Shown here in pieces: positions 16,223-23,447 of a stretch of 50,417 nt of DNA (position 1 is its first letter; each line of letters begins with the position of its first letter). The notes under the pieces were generated by a model. The model did no database searches, was not told the origin of the DNA, and was given only the letters and a program-made list of their open reading frames with translations. The stretch is from positions 1 to 50,417 of the forward strand of contig DJBL01000017.1 of NCBI GenBank assembly GCA_002435595.1. The letters run 5' to 3'. Source of the stretch: Stenotrophomonas maltophilia (GTDB taxonomy: Bacteria; Pseudomonadota; Gammaproteobacteria; Xanthomonadales; Xanthomonadaceae). The translations under genes and the position numbers were made by a program.

Positions 16223-16371
16223 GTGAGCCGGCCAACGGCCGGCGCTACCGCGGTGCGGGCGTTTGCTTGATTGATCCAGATCCCAATGGCCGCGTTGAAA
16301 TTCGTCGCCCAGGCCCCGACGGCGGACCCACACCGCGCCCCTGTTGCGTCCGGCGTTCACACCATCCGGAG
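16223..16371 (-). repeat. Inverted copy of the ~150-bp unit, with right REP (16227-16248)
   Basis: Read on the minus strand this matches unit 3 of the left tandem array and its terminal REP. The inner 71 bp next to RAYT (16223-16293 against 15592-15662) differs at about 10 positions by my alignment. The REP (16227-16248) has the same GTAG head and GCCGGCC/GGCCGGC arms as its left partner. The RAYT gene therefore sits inside an inverted repeat much longer than the REP itself. Confidence 0.75.
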
Positions 16372-16409
16372 CAGCCCATCAGGCGGACATGATCCCCGGT
16401 CGAAACGCA

Positions 16410-16430
16410 GCCGGCCAACGCCGGCGCTAC
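16410..16430 (-). repeat. REP overlapping the esterase stop codon
   Basis: A slightly shortened GTAG REP (one arm lacks two bases) on the minus strand. Its GTAG head (16430-16427) contains the TAG stop of the esterase gene at 16427-17224. Confidence 0.8.
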
Positions 16431-17224
16431 CGCTTCTGCGTGAACAGCCACTCCCACATGGCCGCATCTGCATACGTCGCATCCCACGCGTTATGGTTGC
16501 CCTGCGGGTACTCGGTGTAGCGCACGTCCACCGCACCCGCGCGGTCGAACGCCGCCTTCAACCGGCGGTCGTCGTCGGGCAACACCACGTCATCCAGCGC
16601 GCCATGGAACATCCAGATCGGCGTCGCCTTCAGGCGTGCGGCCATGGCCGCGTACGGATCCGCGTTGCCCGCCACCGGTTCCACGAACAAGGTGGGGCGC
16701 ACCGCGCGCGGGGCCAGTACCGCGCCGCACACCGGTACGATCGCGGCGAAACGGGTGGGGTCGTCCAGCGCGATGTTCCAGCTGCCATAGCCGCCCATGG
16801 ACATGCCGGTGAGGTACTGCCGCTGGCGATCGGCGCCGAACTCGGCCAGCGTGGCATCGAGTGCGGCCAACGCGGCGCGGTTGTTGTCACCCGACCACTC
16901 TTCATCCCCAGGCACCTGCGGCAGCACCACCAGCGCCGGGAAGCTGTCGGCATGGCGGCGCAGATAGGGGCCCAGCCCGGCCTCGGTCTGGGCCTGGTTG
17001 TCGTTGCCGCGCTCGCCCGAACCGTGCAGGAACAGCACCACCGGCAACGGCGCGGAGGCCGCGCGCGCGCCCCGAGGAATGAATACCTGGTAGTAGCGGG
17101 GGTGGCCGTCGAGCGTGACCGCGCGAGCCTCGAAACGGCCCGCGTCCCCACGCGTCGGCGCGCAGCCGACCACGCTCAGCATCGCCATCGCGCACAGCAG
17201 CCACCGCGCCTGTCGTCGTGCCAT
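16427..17224 (-). CDS. Lipoprotein esterase of the alpha/beta hydrolase fold
   Basis: A 265-residue predicted lipoprotein: the signal peptide ends in the lipobox VVGC with lipidated Cys21. The mature part is an alpha/beta hydrolase like the LpqC/PHB depolymerase or esterase-D-like families: VVLFLHGSGERGN (oxyanion region), GMSMGGYGSW with the nucleophile Ser near 135, HGALDDVV with the acid, and GNHNAWD with the catalytic His. Likely an outer-membrane or periplasmic esterase; the substrate is unknown. Start ATG 17224 with GAGGA upstream. The stop lies in a REP head. Confidence 0.82.
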   Translation of the reverse strand: MARRQARWLLCAMAMLSVVGCAPTRGDAGRFEARAVTLDGHPRYYQVFIPRGARAASAPLPVVLFLHGSGERGNDNQAQTEAGLGPYLRRHADSFPALVVLPQVPGDEEWSGDNNRAALAALDATLAEFGADRQRQYLTGMSMGGYGSWNIALDDPTRFAAIVPVCGAVLAPRAVRPTLFVEPVAGNADPYAAMAARLKATPIWMFHGALDDVVLPDDDRRLKAAFDRAGAVDVRYTEYPQGNHNAWDATYADAAMWEWLFTQKR

Positions 17225-17291
17225 TGCCCATCCTCGACTGGAATCGTTTTCAGTCTAGGTCGCCGGGCGTCGCCGGGCATCTTGCAGTGCG

Positions 17292-17558
17292 TCAGTGCGG
17301 GCGCGGTGCCGAGGCCAGGATCGCCATCTGCTCGATCGCCTCGGGGTGGCCGTCGGCGGCAGCGGCCTGCACCTGGGCCAGGCTGGGGTGGACCACCAGC
17401 AGCAGCGGGTTCTCGCACTGCGGACAGTCGAACTGGGCCTCGTCCTCGTGCAGCTCCATCGGCATCTGGCGCGCGGTGCCCTGCCACTCACAGGCAGGGC
17501 AGCTGTGCACCTGGTCGCGCCAGCCGGGAACGAAATAGTTGTCGAGGGTCAGCGCCAT
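17292..17558 (-). CDS. Small CxxC zinc-ribbon-like protein
   Basis: An 88-residue protein beginning MALTLDNYFVPGWRDQVH with two CxxC motifs (SCPACEW about 20-23 and FDCPQCEN about 45-48), the layout of a zinc ribbon. Its C-terminal helix contains PEAIEQMAILASAPRPH. GGAG precedes the ATG. It lies 23 bp after mgtE in the same direction and is probably co-transcribed with it. No function is known to me. Confidence 0.72.
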   Translation of the reverse strand: MALTLDNYFVPGWRDQVHSCPACEWQGTARQMPMELHEDEAQFDCPQCENPLLLVVHPSLAQVQAAAADGHPEAIEQMAILASAPRPH

Positions 17559-17581
17559 CGGCGGCTCCAGGGTTTCAAAGG

Positions 17582-18943
17582 TCAGTGCAGCAGGATCAGG
17601 GTGGCCAGGCCGAGGAAGCTGAAGAAGCCCATCACGTCGGTCACTGCGGTCACCACCACGGTGCCGGCCACGGCCGGATCGACGTTCATGCGCTTGAGCA
17701 GCAGCGGCAGCAGCACGCCGGCCAACGCGGCCGCGCAGAAGTTGATGATCAGCGCCAGGGTGATCACCAGCGACAGCAGGAAGCTGTGGAACCAGAGGTA
17801 GGCGATGATGCCGACCACGGTGCCGATCAGGGTGCCGTTGATCAACGCCACGCGTGACTCCTTCCACAGCAGGATGCGCGCGTTGCTCTGGCCGACCTGG
17901 CCCAGCGCGATGCCGCGCACCATCAGGGTCAGCACCTGCACGGCGGCATTGCCACCCACGCCGGCCACGATCGGCATCAGCACCGCCAGCGCAACCACCT
18001 TCTGCAGGGTCAGCTCGAACTGGCCGATCACGCTGGCGGCCAGGAACGCGGTGCACAGGTTGATGCCCAGCCAGACCACGCGGCCGCGCACGGCGCGCTT
18101 GATCGGCGAGAACAGATCTTCTTCTTCGTCCAGACCGGCCGCGCCCAGCGCCTGGTGCTCGGCCTGCGAGCGGATGATGTCGACCACGTCATCGATGGTG
18201 ATGCGGCCGAGCAGGATGTTGTTGTCGTCCACCACCGGCGCGGAGACCCAGTCATGATCGGAGAACTGGCGCGCGACTTCATCGGCGCTCTCGCCGACGT
18301 CGATCGCCGGCTGTTCGTCATCGATCAGCCGGTTGATCGGGGTGTTGTCCTCGTGGGTGACCAGCGCGGCCAGCGACAGGCGGCCCAGGTACTGATGGCG
18401 GCGGCTGACCACGAACAGGTGATCGGTGTGGTCGGGCAGTTCGCCGCGCAGGCGCAGGTAGCGCAGCACCACATCGACATTGACGTCGGCGCGCACGGTC
18501 ACCACGTCCGGGTTCATCAGGCGGCCGGCGCTGTCCTCGGGGTAGGACAGCACCTGCTCGAGCCGCTCGCGGTTCTCGCGGTCCATCGACTTGAGCACTT
18601 CGTCGATGACCGTGTCCGGCAGGTCCTCGACCAGGTCGGCCAGGTCATCGATGTCCAGGTCTTCGACCGCGGCGATGATTTCGTCCGGGTCCATGTCGGC
18701 CAGCAGGCTTTCGCGCACTTCCTCGCCGACGTGGACCAGCACCTCGCCGTCGTCTTCCGGGTCGACCAGGCCCCAGACGATCTCACGCTTGCCCGGCGGC
18801 AGGGACTCGAGCAGGTTGCCGATTTCGGCCGGCGCCAACGTGTTGACCAGCCGGCGCACCGGACCCAGTCGCCCGCTGTCCAGTGCATCGGACAACAGCC
18901 GCAGCTGGCGTGCCGTCTTGTCGTGGCGTACGGCTTCGGCCAT
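17582..18943 (-). CDS. mgtE: Magnesium transporter MgtE
   Basis: A 453-residue Mg2+ channel. The cytosolic N domain (about 1-140) has the MgtE repeats with ESLPPGKREIVWGL and LLADMDPDEIIAAVEDLD; two CBS domains follow (about 145-265), and five membrane helices fill 290-453, including the conserved GVGGNAAVQVLTLMVRGIALG and the PDxxD-like acidic pore end. AGGAG precedes the ATG at 18943. In related genomes mgtE often follows ptsI directly (from memory); here the Rhs island lies between. Confidence 0.95.
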   Translation of the reverse strand: MAEAVRHDKTARQLRLLSDALDSGRLGPVRRLVNTLAPAEIGNLLESLPPGKREIVWGLVDPEDDGEVLVHVGEEVRESLLADMDPDEIIAAVEDLDIDDLADLVEDLPDTVIDEVLKSMDRENRERLEQVLSYPEDSAGRLMNPDVVTVRADVNVDVVLRYLRLRGELPDHTDHLFVVSRRHQYLGRLSLAALVTHEDNTPINRLIDDEQPAIDVGESADEVARQFSDHDWVSAPVVDDNNILLGRITIDDVVDIIRSQAEHQALGAAGLDEEEDLFSPIKRAVRGRVVWLGINLCTAFLAASVIGQFELTLQKVVALAVLMPIVAGVGGNAAVQVLTLMVRGIALGQVGQSNARILLWKESRVALINGTLIGTVVGIIAYLWFHSFLLSLVITLALIINFCAAALAGVLLPLLLKRMNVDPAVAGTVVVTAVTDVMGFFSFLGLATLILLH

Positions 18944-19292
18944 GGGCAGCTCCTGCGGGAAAAGAAAAGGCCGCGATCCGGACAGGATGCGGCATGCGGG
19001 GTGGTCAGCGCGTCATTATCGCGTGCTTGTGTGTCAATCGGGTAGGTGCAGGCGGCCTGAAATGCGCCCCCAACAGGGGCTGCAACGGCTGACCTGACCC
19101 GGCTCACGCATCGCACGGGCGCGCCAAGCCTGCCACGTTCGGGAACCATTCTCGATGGAATGCCATCGGGGATGGCGGGGCGAGACTCGATTAGCGCCCT
19201 TGTGCTGACTCGGATTCAGTATCAAAGCAATGGGTCGTTCGCATCCCGTCTGCGGGCGCGTTCAAGGTGAGCATCATGCTCTCCCGCACGAT
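18944..19292. other. 349 bp without a recognisable gene
   Basis: This is the stretch upstream of mgtE. I see no convincing ORF, tRNA, REP or terminator. It presumably contains the mgtE promoter and the left edge of the Rhs island. Confidence 0.5.
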
Positions 19293-19508
19293 TCATTGAC
19301 GCTTTGCGCAGCTAATTTTTAGATCAAGGGGGTGTCGCGCCCGATGGCGCTGTTCGAGGCCGCGAGCGCCCTCGTGGAGCGTCGTGTCATTGAGCAGGTC
19401 TTGAGTGGAGAATCCAGTGACCGGTTCACGCGCCAGGAGGTGCTCTGCGGCTGCGGCGGCTCTCGCGTTTTCGTGCTGGATGGGAGGCAGGCAAGGGTAG
19501 GGGATCAA
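19293..19508 (-). pseudogene. Decayed C-terminal fragment of a second Rhs-type toxin
   Basis: The frame codes STQDLLNDTTLHEGARGLEQRH, aligning with AQSIFNSTALHEGSHGLDQRD of the toxin at 20080-20862. The metal-binding HEGSH has become HEGAR, losing the second His, and the frame stops soon after. It has no Rhs core and no evident start. This fits an orphan toxin end left by cassette exchange. It overlaps the 3' end of the immunity gene in another frame, so one of the two 3' ends is not genuinely coding. Confidence 0.55.
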
Positions 19509-19896
19509 AACAAAGTAGATCTACCGCTTGGAAAATAGTCCCGCCAGGAACATGTGAGTCGCGTGAAACCAGTTGGCCACGCGCGCGAATGTGCAGTGCA
19601 GGGGCATTCTTTACCGCAGGCATGCGAAACGCGGAGGCGCGGAACTCTTCTGCGATCCTGGTCCGGCTCAACTCATCCGATAGTTCAAGCCACAGGCCCG
19701 AGCCTAATCCTTCCTTGCAATCCTGAATCGAAATGCCATGACGCGTTGCCTCATAACACCCTGCTACGACAACGCTCTGGCCCAGAGGGGTTCGCTTCAA
19801 TTGATCAAGCTCTACATCCCTTGATTCAACTTGGCAAGCGCTCGCGCCTGCCAGTTCGCTGAAAGCTGCAACCAATAGCAAGGCGAATCGCTTCAT
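19426..19896 (-). CDS. Putative secreted immunity protein of the Rhs toxin
   Basis: A 156-residue protein with a signal peptide (MKRFALLLVAAFSELAGASA, cleavage near residue 20) and four or more Cys. Its ATG (19896) overlaps the TGA of the toxin's second-frame end as ATGA. That overlap decides the start and implies translational coupling. Position directly after a toxin C-terminus and export to the periplasm suggest it neutralises the toxin. I do not recognise the family. The last 28 residues (basic, PLPASHPARKRES) look unlike a folded domain and may come from read-through into the decayed fragment. Confidence 0.6.
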   Translation of the reverse strand: MKRFALLLVAAFSELAGASACQVESRDVELDQLKRTPLGQSVVVAGCYEATRHGISIQDCKEGLGSGLWLELSDELSRTRIAEEFRASAFRMPAVKNAPALHIRARGQLVSRDSHVPGGTIFQAVDLLCFDPLPLPASHPARKRESRRSRRAPPGA

Positions 19897-20097
19897 GGGG
19901 TGCATGCTCCGTTCTGACAGGAGGTTTTTACGCTCCCCTTGGCCTGGGATTGGATGGCGCCTTCGTCGCGGCCGGTCCCAACTTCCCAAAGGCCCCAAGG
20001 GGAACGGAGCTGGAGGGACTCGTGATAAGCGGCCTCGGCGCGATATGCGCGAAGTTCGCCTTGAAGCAACGATCGACGGCTACCCACCATGGGGGGG
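19893..20097 (-). CDS. C-terminal end of the Rhs toxin, displaced by a frameshift
   Basis: After a seven-base homopolymer (20091-20097, G on the plus strand), the next frame reads MVGSRRSLLQGELRAYRAEA, then SPWGLWEVGTGRDEG, and ends QNGACTP with TGA at 19895-19893. With one base fewer in the run, this joins in frame to the toxin at KGMPP, giving about 321 residues. The ATGA link to the next gene shows that this frame, not the early stop at 20080, is the ancestral end. Confidence 0.65.
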
Positions 20098-20862
20098 CAT
20101 GCCCTTGCTGAGTCTGTCGCGCTGATCCAGACCGTGCGAGCCTTCGTGCAATGCGGTCGAATTGAAGATGCTTTGGGCGCTCGTTTCGCGATTACTCATG
20201 CTCTTCATTGCCGCCATGTTGAAGGACACTGCTGTAAGGCTTCCATTTGTTACAGCCGTTCCGTACGCATCCATGGACGTTTCCCGTACTTCAACGCCGT
20301 TGTCCACACCTTCACTTCCGTAGAATTTAGCTATCGCAACCGATCTTGAATCGCTAATCCGTGTACCAGTCTGCTCCTTGGCAGACTGCTTTATCGATCT
20401 GAGTGCGGCTCTCATTCCCGAGCGCAGATCTTTGCTGCCCTTGCAAAGATAGCGTCCATCCGGGTCGATGGCAGAATAAGGGTTGTTGGCCACATAGGCG
20501 TAGCGATTGAAGTTGCTTCCGTCCTGCCCAACCCGCACAGGGTCAGTGGACAAGAACCTGCCGAGCGCAGGATCGTAGTAGCGTTGCTGCATATAGGTCA
20601 GCCCGGTGGCGATATCCTCCACGTGTCCGGTATAGCCAGGGCCATCCGTTTGCAGTGAAGCAGTTTGACCTCCGTAGGGCTCATGGCTGTGCCGTTCGAC
20701 CACCGGCCCATTCTCGTCGGTGACAGCCACGATAGAGCCCAGCGCATCGGTATGAATGTACTTAACCACGCTCTGCGCCATCGCGACACTCGGGATGAAT
20801 GGCGACGACAACAGCAGAATAAATGGAAGGGTGAAGTTCAAGGTCCGTCCTTGGTGCCGCAT
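20080..20862 (-). CDS. Short secreted Rhs-core protein with putative metalloprotease end (frameshifted)
   Basis: As read, 260 residues: a signal peptide (1-30, cut after VAMAQ), an Rhs-repeat-associated core (about 34-136: YIHTDALGSIVAVTD, YMQQRYYDPALGRFLSTDP, NPYSAIDPDG), then a variable end with HEGSH (239-243), a HExxH-type zinc site in LHEGSHGLDQRD. The usual long Rhs/YD repeat shell is absent, so this is a stand-alone core plus toxin end. The ATG at 20862 is preferred; a TTG at 20892 overlapping the ptsI stop is an alternative. The sequence is richer in A+T than its flanks, suggesting transfer. Toxicity is inferred. Confidence 0.75.
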   Translation of the reverse strand: MRHQGRTLNFTLPFILLLSSPFIPSVAMAQSVVKYIHTDALGSIVAVTDENGPVVERHSHEPYGGQTASLQTDGPGYTGHVEDIATGLTYMQQRYYDPALGRFLSTDPVRVGQDGSNFNRYAYVANNPYSAIDPDGRYLCKGSKDLRSGMRAALRSIKQSAKEQTGTRISDSRSVAIAKFYGSEGVDNGVEVRETSMDAYGTAVTNGSLTAVSFNMAAMKSMSNRETSAQSIFNSTALHEGSHGLDQRDRLSKGMPPHGG

Positions 20863-20888
20863 CGAGTTGTGGAAATTGAATCCATGTT

Positions 20889-22667
20889 TCAATTCGTCAG
20901 GCTGGCCTTTTCGATCCAGCGTTCAATGCCCCGCCGGTCGCGCGCCTGCATCAGCTTCGGCGCCATCGCCTGCAGCGCCGACAGGTCACTGTCGCGGACC
21001 GCGCGGCGTACTTCCAGCAGGGTGCCCGGGTGCAGGCTGAACTCGGTGAGGCCCAGCGCCAGCAACAGACGGGTCATGCGCGGGTCGCCGGCGATTTCGC
21101 CGCACACCGCCACCGGGATGTCGTACTCGCGGCCGGTGCGCAGGATGTGCGCCAGCAGGCGCACCACCGCCGGATGCAGCGGCGAATACAGCTCGCCGAC
21201 CGCCTCGTTGTTGCGGTCGGCGGCCAGCAGGTACTGGACCAGGTCGTTGGTGCCGATCGAGAGGAAGTCGACCAGATCGATGAAGCTCTCCAGCGCGATC
21301 GCCGCGGCGGGGACTTCGATCATCGCCCCGAACGGGATGTGCTCGGCCACTTCGTGGCCTTCGGCGCGCAGCAGCTCGGCCTGCTTGGCCAGGCGCCGCC
21401 GCACCGCGAGGATTTCCTCACGGCTGCTCACCATCGGAATCAGGATGCGCAGCTTGCCGTACGCCGAGGCGCGCAGGATCGCGCGCAGCTGGGTGTCGGC
21501 CACCTTGGGCCGGGCCAGCGACAGGCGTACCCCGCGCAGGCCCAGTGCCGGGTTTTCCTCGTTGCTCAGGGTCAGCCCGGTGCGGTCGGCCTTGTCCGCG
21601 CCCAGGTCCAGGGTGCGGATGGTCACCGGCCGCCCGCTCATGCCGAGGGCGGCGTCGCGGTAGGTTTCGAACTGCTCCTGCTCATCGGGCAGCTCGTTGC
21701 GCTGCAGGAACAGGAATTCGGTGCGGTACAGGCCCAGCCCGTGCGCGCCCAGCGCATGGGCCTGGGTGACATCCTCGCTGGACTCTGCGTTGGCGAGCAG
21801 GGCGATGTCCACGTTGTCGCGGGTCCGGCTGGGCTTGGTCCGCAGCCGGCCCAGCTCGCGTTGCTCGCGCGCATGCTCGCGCAGCCGCACCCGGTAATCG
21901 CGCAGGTCCGCCGCCTGCGGGTTGATGGTCACCGTGCCGTCGCTGCCGTCCATGATCAGCACATCGCCATCGGCGACCTTCTGCAGCACGTTGGGTACGT
22001 TGACGATCAGCGGCAGGTGCAGGCTGCGGGCCAGGATCGCGCTGTGCGACAGCGCGCTGCCGCCGGCGGTGACGATGCCGACCACGCCGTGGGCCTGCAG
22101 CTGGGCCAGCTCGGACGGGGCGATGTTGTCGCAGACCAGGATCTCCCCGGCCATGCCCTTCACGTCGGGCGGGCGCTTCTGCAGGAAGGCGTGGATGCGC
22201 CCGATCACATGGTCCAGGTCGTCCATGCGGCTCTTCAGGTAGGCATCGTCCATGCCATCGAAGACCTTGGCCAGGCGGTCGCGCTGCACGCGCAGCGCGT
22301 AGCCGGCGCTGTAGGGGCCGCTGCGGATCAGCTCGTCCAGCCCGAACAGCAGCTCCGGGTCATCCAGCAGCAGCGCATGCAGGTCCAGGAACTCCCCGAC
22401 CTCCTGGTTCAGCGCGCCCTGCAGGCGCTGGCGCAGGTCGTGCATTTCCGCGCGGGCCGCGTCCACGGCCTGGTGCAGGCGCTGCAGCTCGGCCTCGACC
22501 TTGGCCGCGGGGATGCGTTGCTCGGCCACTTCCAGCGCATGCGGCAGGCGCACCCGGGCGCGGCCCAGGGCATTGCCGCGCGAGGCACCGTGGCCGGCCA
22601 GCAGCAGGGCACCGGAGGCGGTCCGTGCCGGTGTGCCAGAACCCGGTCGCGACGGCTGCCCCGGCAT
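20889..22667 (-). CDS. ptsI: Phosphoenolpyruvate-protein phosphotransferase (enzyme I)
   Basis: A 592-residue enzyme I that transfers phosphate from PEP to HPr. It has no N-terminal GAF domain, so it is PtsI-like rather than PtsP. The N-terminal part carries GHGASRGNALG. The swivelling domain has GGSALSHSAILARS with the phosphorylated His near 207. The C-terminal PEP-binding barrel has GLYRTEFLFLQR, SIGTNDLVQYLLAADRNN and VCGEIAGDP with the active Cys near 517. It lies 2 bp after ptsH, last in the rpoN-ptsI series. Confidence 0.94.
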   Translation of the reverse strand: MPGQPSRPGSGTPARTASGALLLAGHGASRGNALGRARVRLPHALEVAEQRIPAAKVEAELQRLHQAVDAARAEMHDLRQRLQGALNQEVGEFLDLHALLLDDPELLFGLDELIRSGPYSAGYALRVQRDRLAKVFDGMDDAYLKSRMDDLDHVIGRIHAFLQKRPPDVKGMAGEILVCDNIAPSELAQLQAHGVVGIVTAGGSALSHSAILARSLHLPLIVNVPNVLQKVADGDVLIMDGSDGTVTINPQAADLRDYRVRLREHAREQRELGRLRTKPSRTRDNVDIALLANAESSEDVTQAHALGAHGLGLYRTEFLFLQRNELPDEQEQFETYRDAALGMSGRPVTIRTLDLGADKADRTGLTLSNEENPALGLRGVRLSLARPKVADTQLRAILRASAYGKLRILIPMVSSREEILAVRRRLAKQAELLRAEGHEVAEHIPFGAMIEVPAAAIALESFIDLVDFLSIGTNDLVQYLLAADRNNEAVGELYSPLHPAVVRLLAHILRTGREYDIPVAVCGEIAGDPRMTRLLLALGLTEFSLHPGTLLEVRRAVRDSDLSALQAMAPKLMQARDRRGIERWIEKASLTN

Positions 22668-22669
22668 GC

Positions 22670-22939
22670 TCAGCTGTCCTCGTCGAAACGCCGCTCGAAC
22701 AGCGCCACCACCGCCTCCATCGCGGCGGCCTCATCTTCGCCATCGATGCGCACGGTGACCGGGGTGCCCTGGCCGGCGGCCAGCAGCATCACGCCCATGA
22801 TGCTCTTGGCGTTGATCTCCCGGCCCTTGGCGGCCATGGTCACGTTGCAGCGGAAAGGGGCCAGCTCCTGCACCAGCTTTGCAGTGGCGCGGGCGTGCAG
22901 GCCCAGGCGGTTGGATACGGTGAGTTCACGTTCAAGCAT
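22670..22939 (-). CDS. ptsH: Phosphocarrier protein HPr
   Basis: An 89-residue HPr. It has His15 in NRLGLHARATAK (phosphorylated by enzyme I) and Ser46 in NAKSIMGVMLLAA, the site used by HPr kinase, whose gene is nearby. The ATG at 22939 gives family length and places both residues at their canonical numbers. It overlaps the EIIA gene by 8 bp (ATGCTTGA). Confidence 0.96.
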   Translation of the reverse strand: MLERELTVSNRLGLHARATAKLVQELAPFRCNVTMAAKGREINAKSIMGVMLLAAGQGTPVTVRIDGEDEAAAMEAVVALFERRFDEDS

Positions 22940-23324
22940 CGTCGACAATCGCTCCATTGCGAGTGCCTGCCGCAGCAGTGGCAGGTAGTTGATCCAGTCC
23001 CTGTTCCGGATAATTCATCACCCGCAACAACATCGGCAGGCTAAGCGCCGAAACCCGGCGAGCCGGGGTGCCCAGACGAGCCAGTTGCCCGGCCAGATTG
23101 CTGGGGCTGGCGCCGTACAGGTCGGTCAGGATCAGCACGCCCTGGCCACTGTCCACCCGGCGCAAGGCGGCCGAGGCGAGTGGGAGCAGGACGTCCAGGT
23201 CTGCGTCGAACGGTACTTCGAAAGCTTCGGTCTTCAGCGGCAGGTGCCGCAGCAGCCGGGTCGCCACATCCAACAGCGAGGTGCCGACACCGGGGTGGGT
23301 TACGAGGAGAATGCCACAGGTCAT
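22932..23324 (-). CDS. Mannose-family PTS EIIA component
   Basis: A 130-residue EIIA of the mannose/sorbose class, with the phosphorylated His10 in ILLVTHPGVG and the dimer-fold motif LILTDLYGASPSNLAG. No cognate EIIB/EIIC permease is in the window, so it probably has a regulatory role, as in other proteobacteria with an incomplete PTS. It is coupled to ptsH by an 8-bp overlap, with 123 bp separating it from rapZ. Confidence 0.92.
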   Translation of the reverse strand: MTCGILLVTHPGVGTSLLDVATRLLRHLPLKTEAFEVPFDADLDVLLPLASAALRRVDSGQGVLILTDLYGASPSNLAGQLARLGTPARRVSALSLPMLLRVMNYPEQGLDQLPATAAAGTRNGAIVDDA

Positions 23325-23447
23325 CTTCGAACGTTAACAGGTCAACATGAATTGGGGGTAGGGGTAGGCCGCATGGGGCCCGCCCCGGGGGTGGCCGGGG
23401 CAGGGTCCGACGCGCCTCCAACGCGCTTGTCGGGCCCGGTGTGGCGG

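Noticed and set aside
18944..19292. Mg2+-sensing riboswitch upstream of mgtE
   Set aside because: I looked for M-box-like conserved segments and a terminator hairpin and saw neither; AGGAG lies directly before the ATG in unstructured-looking sequence.
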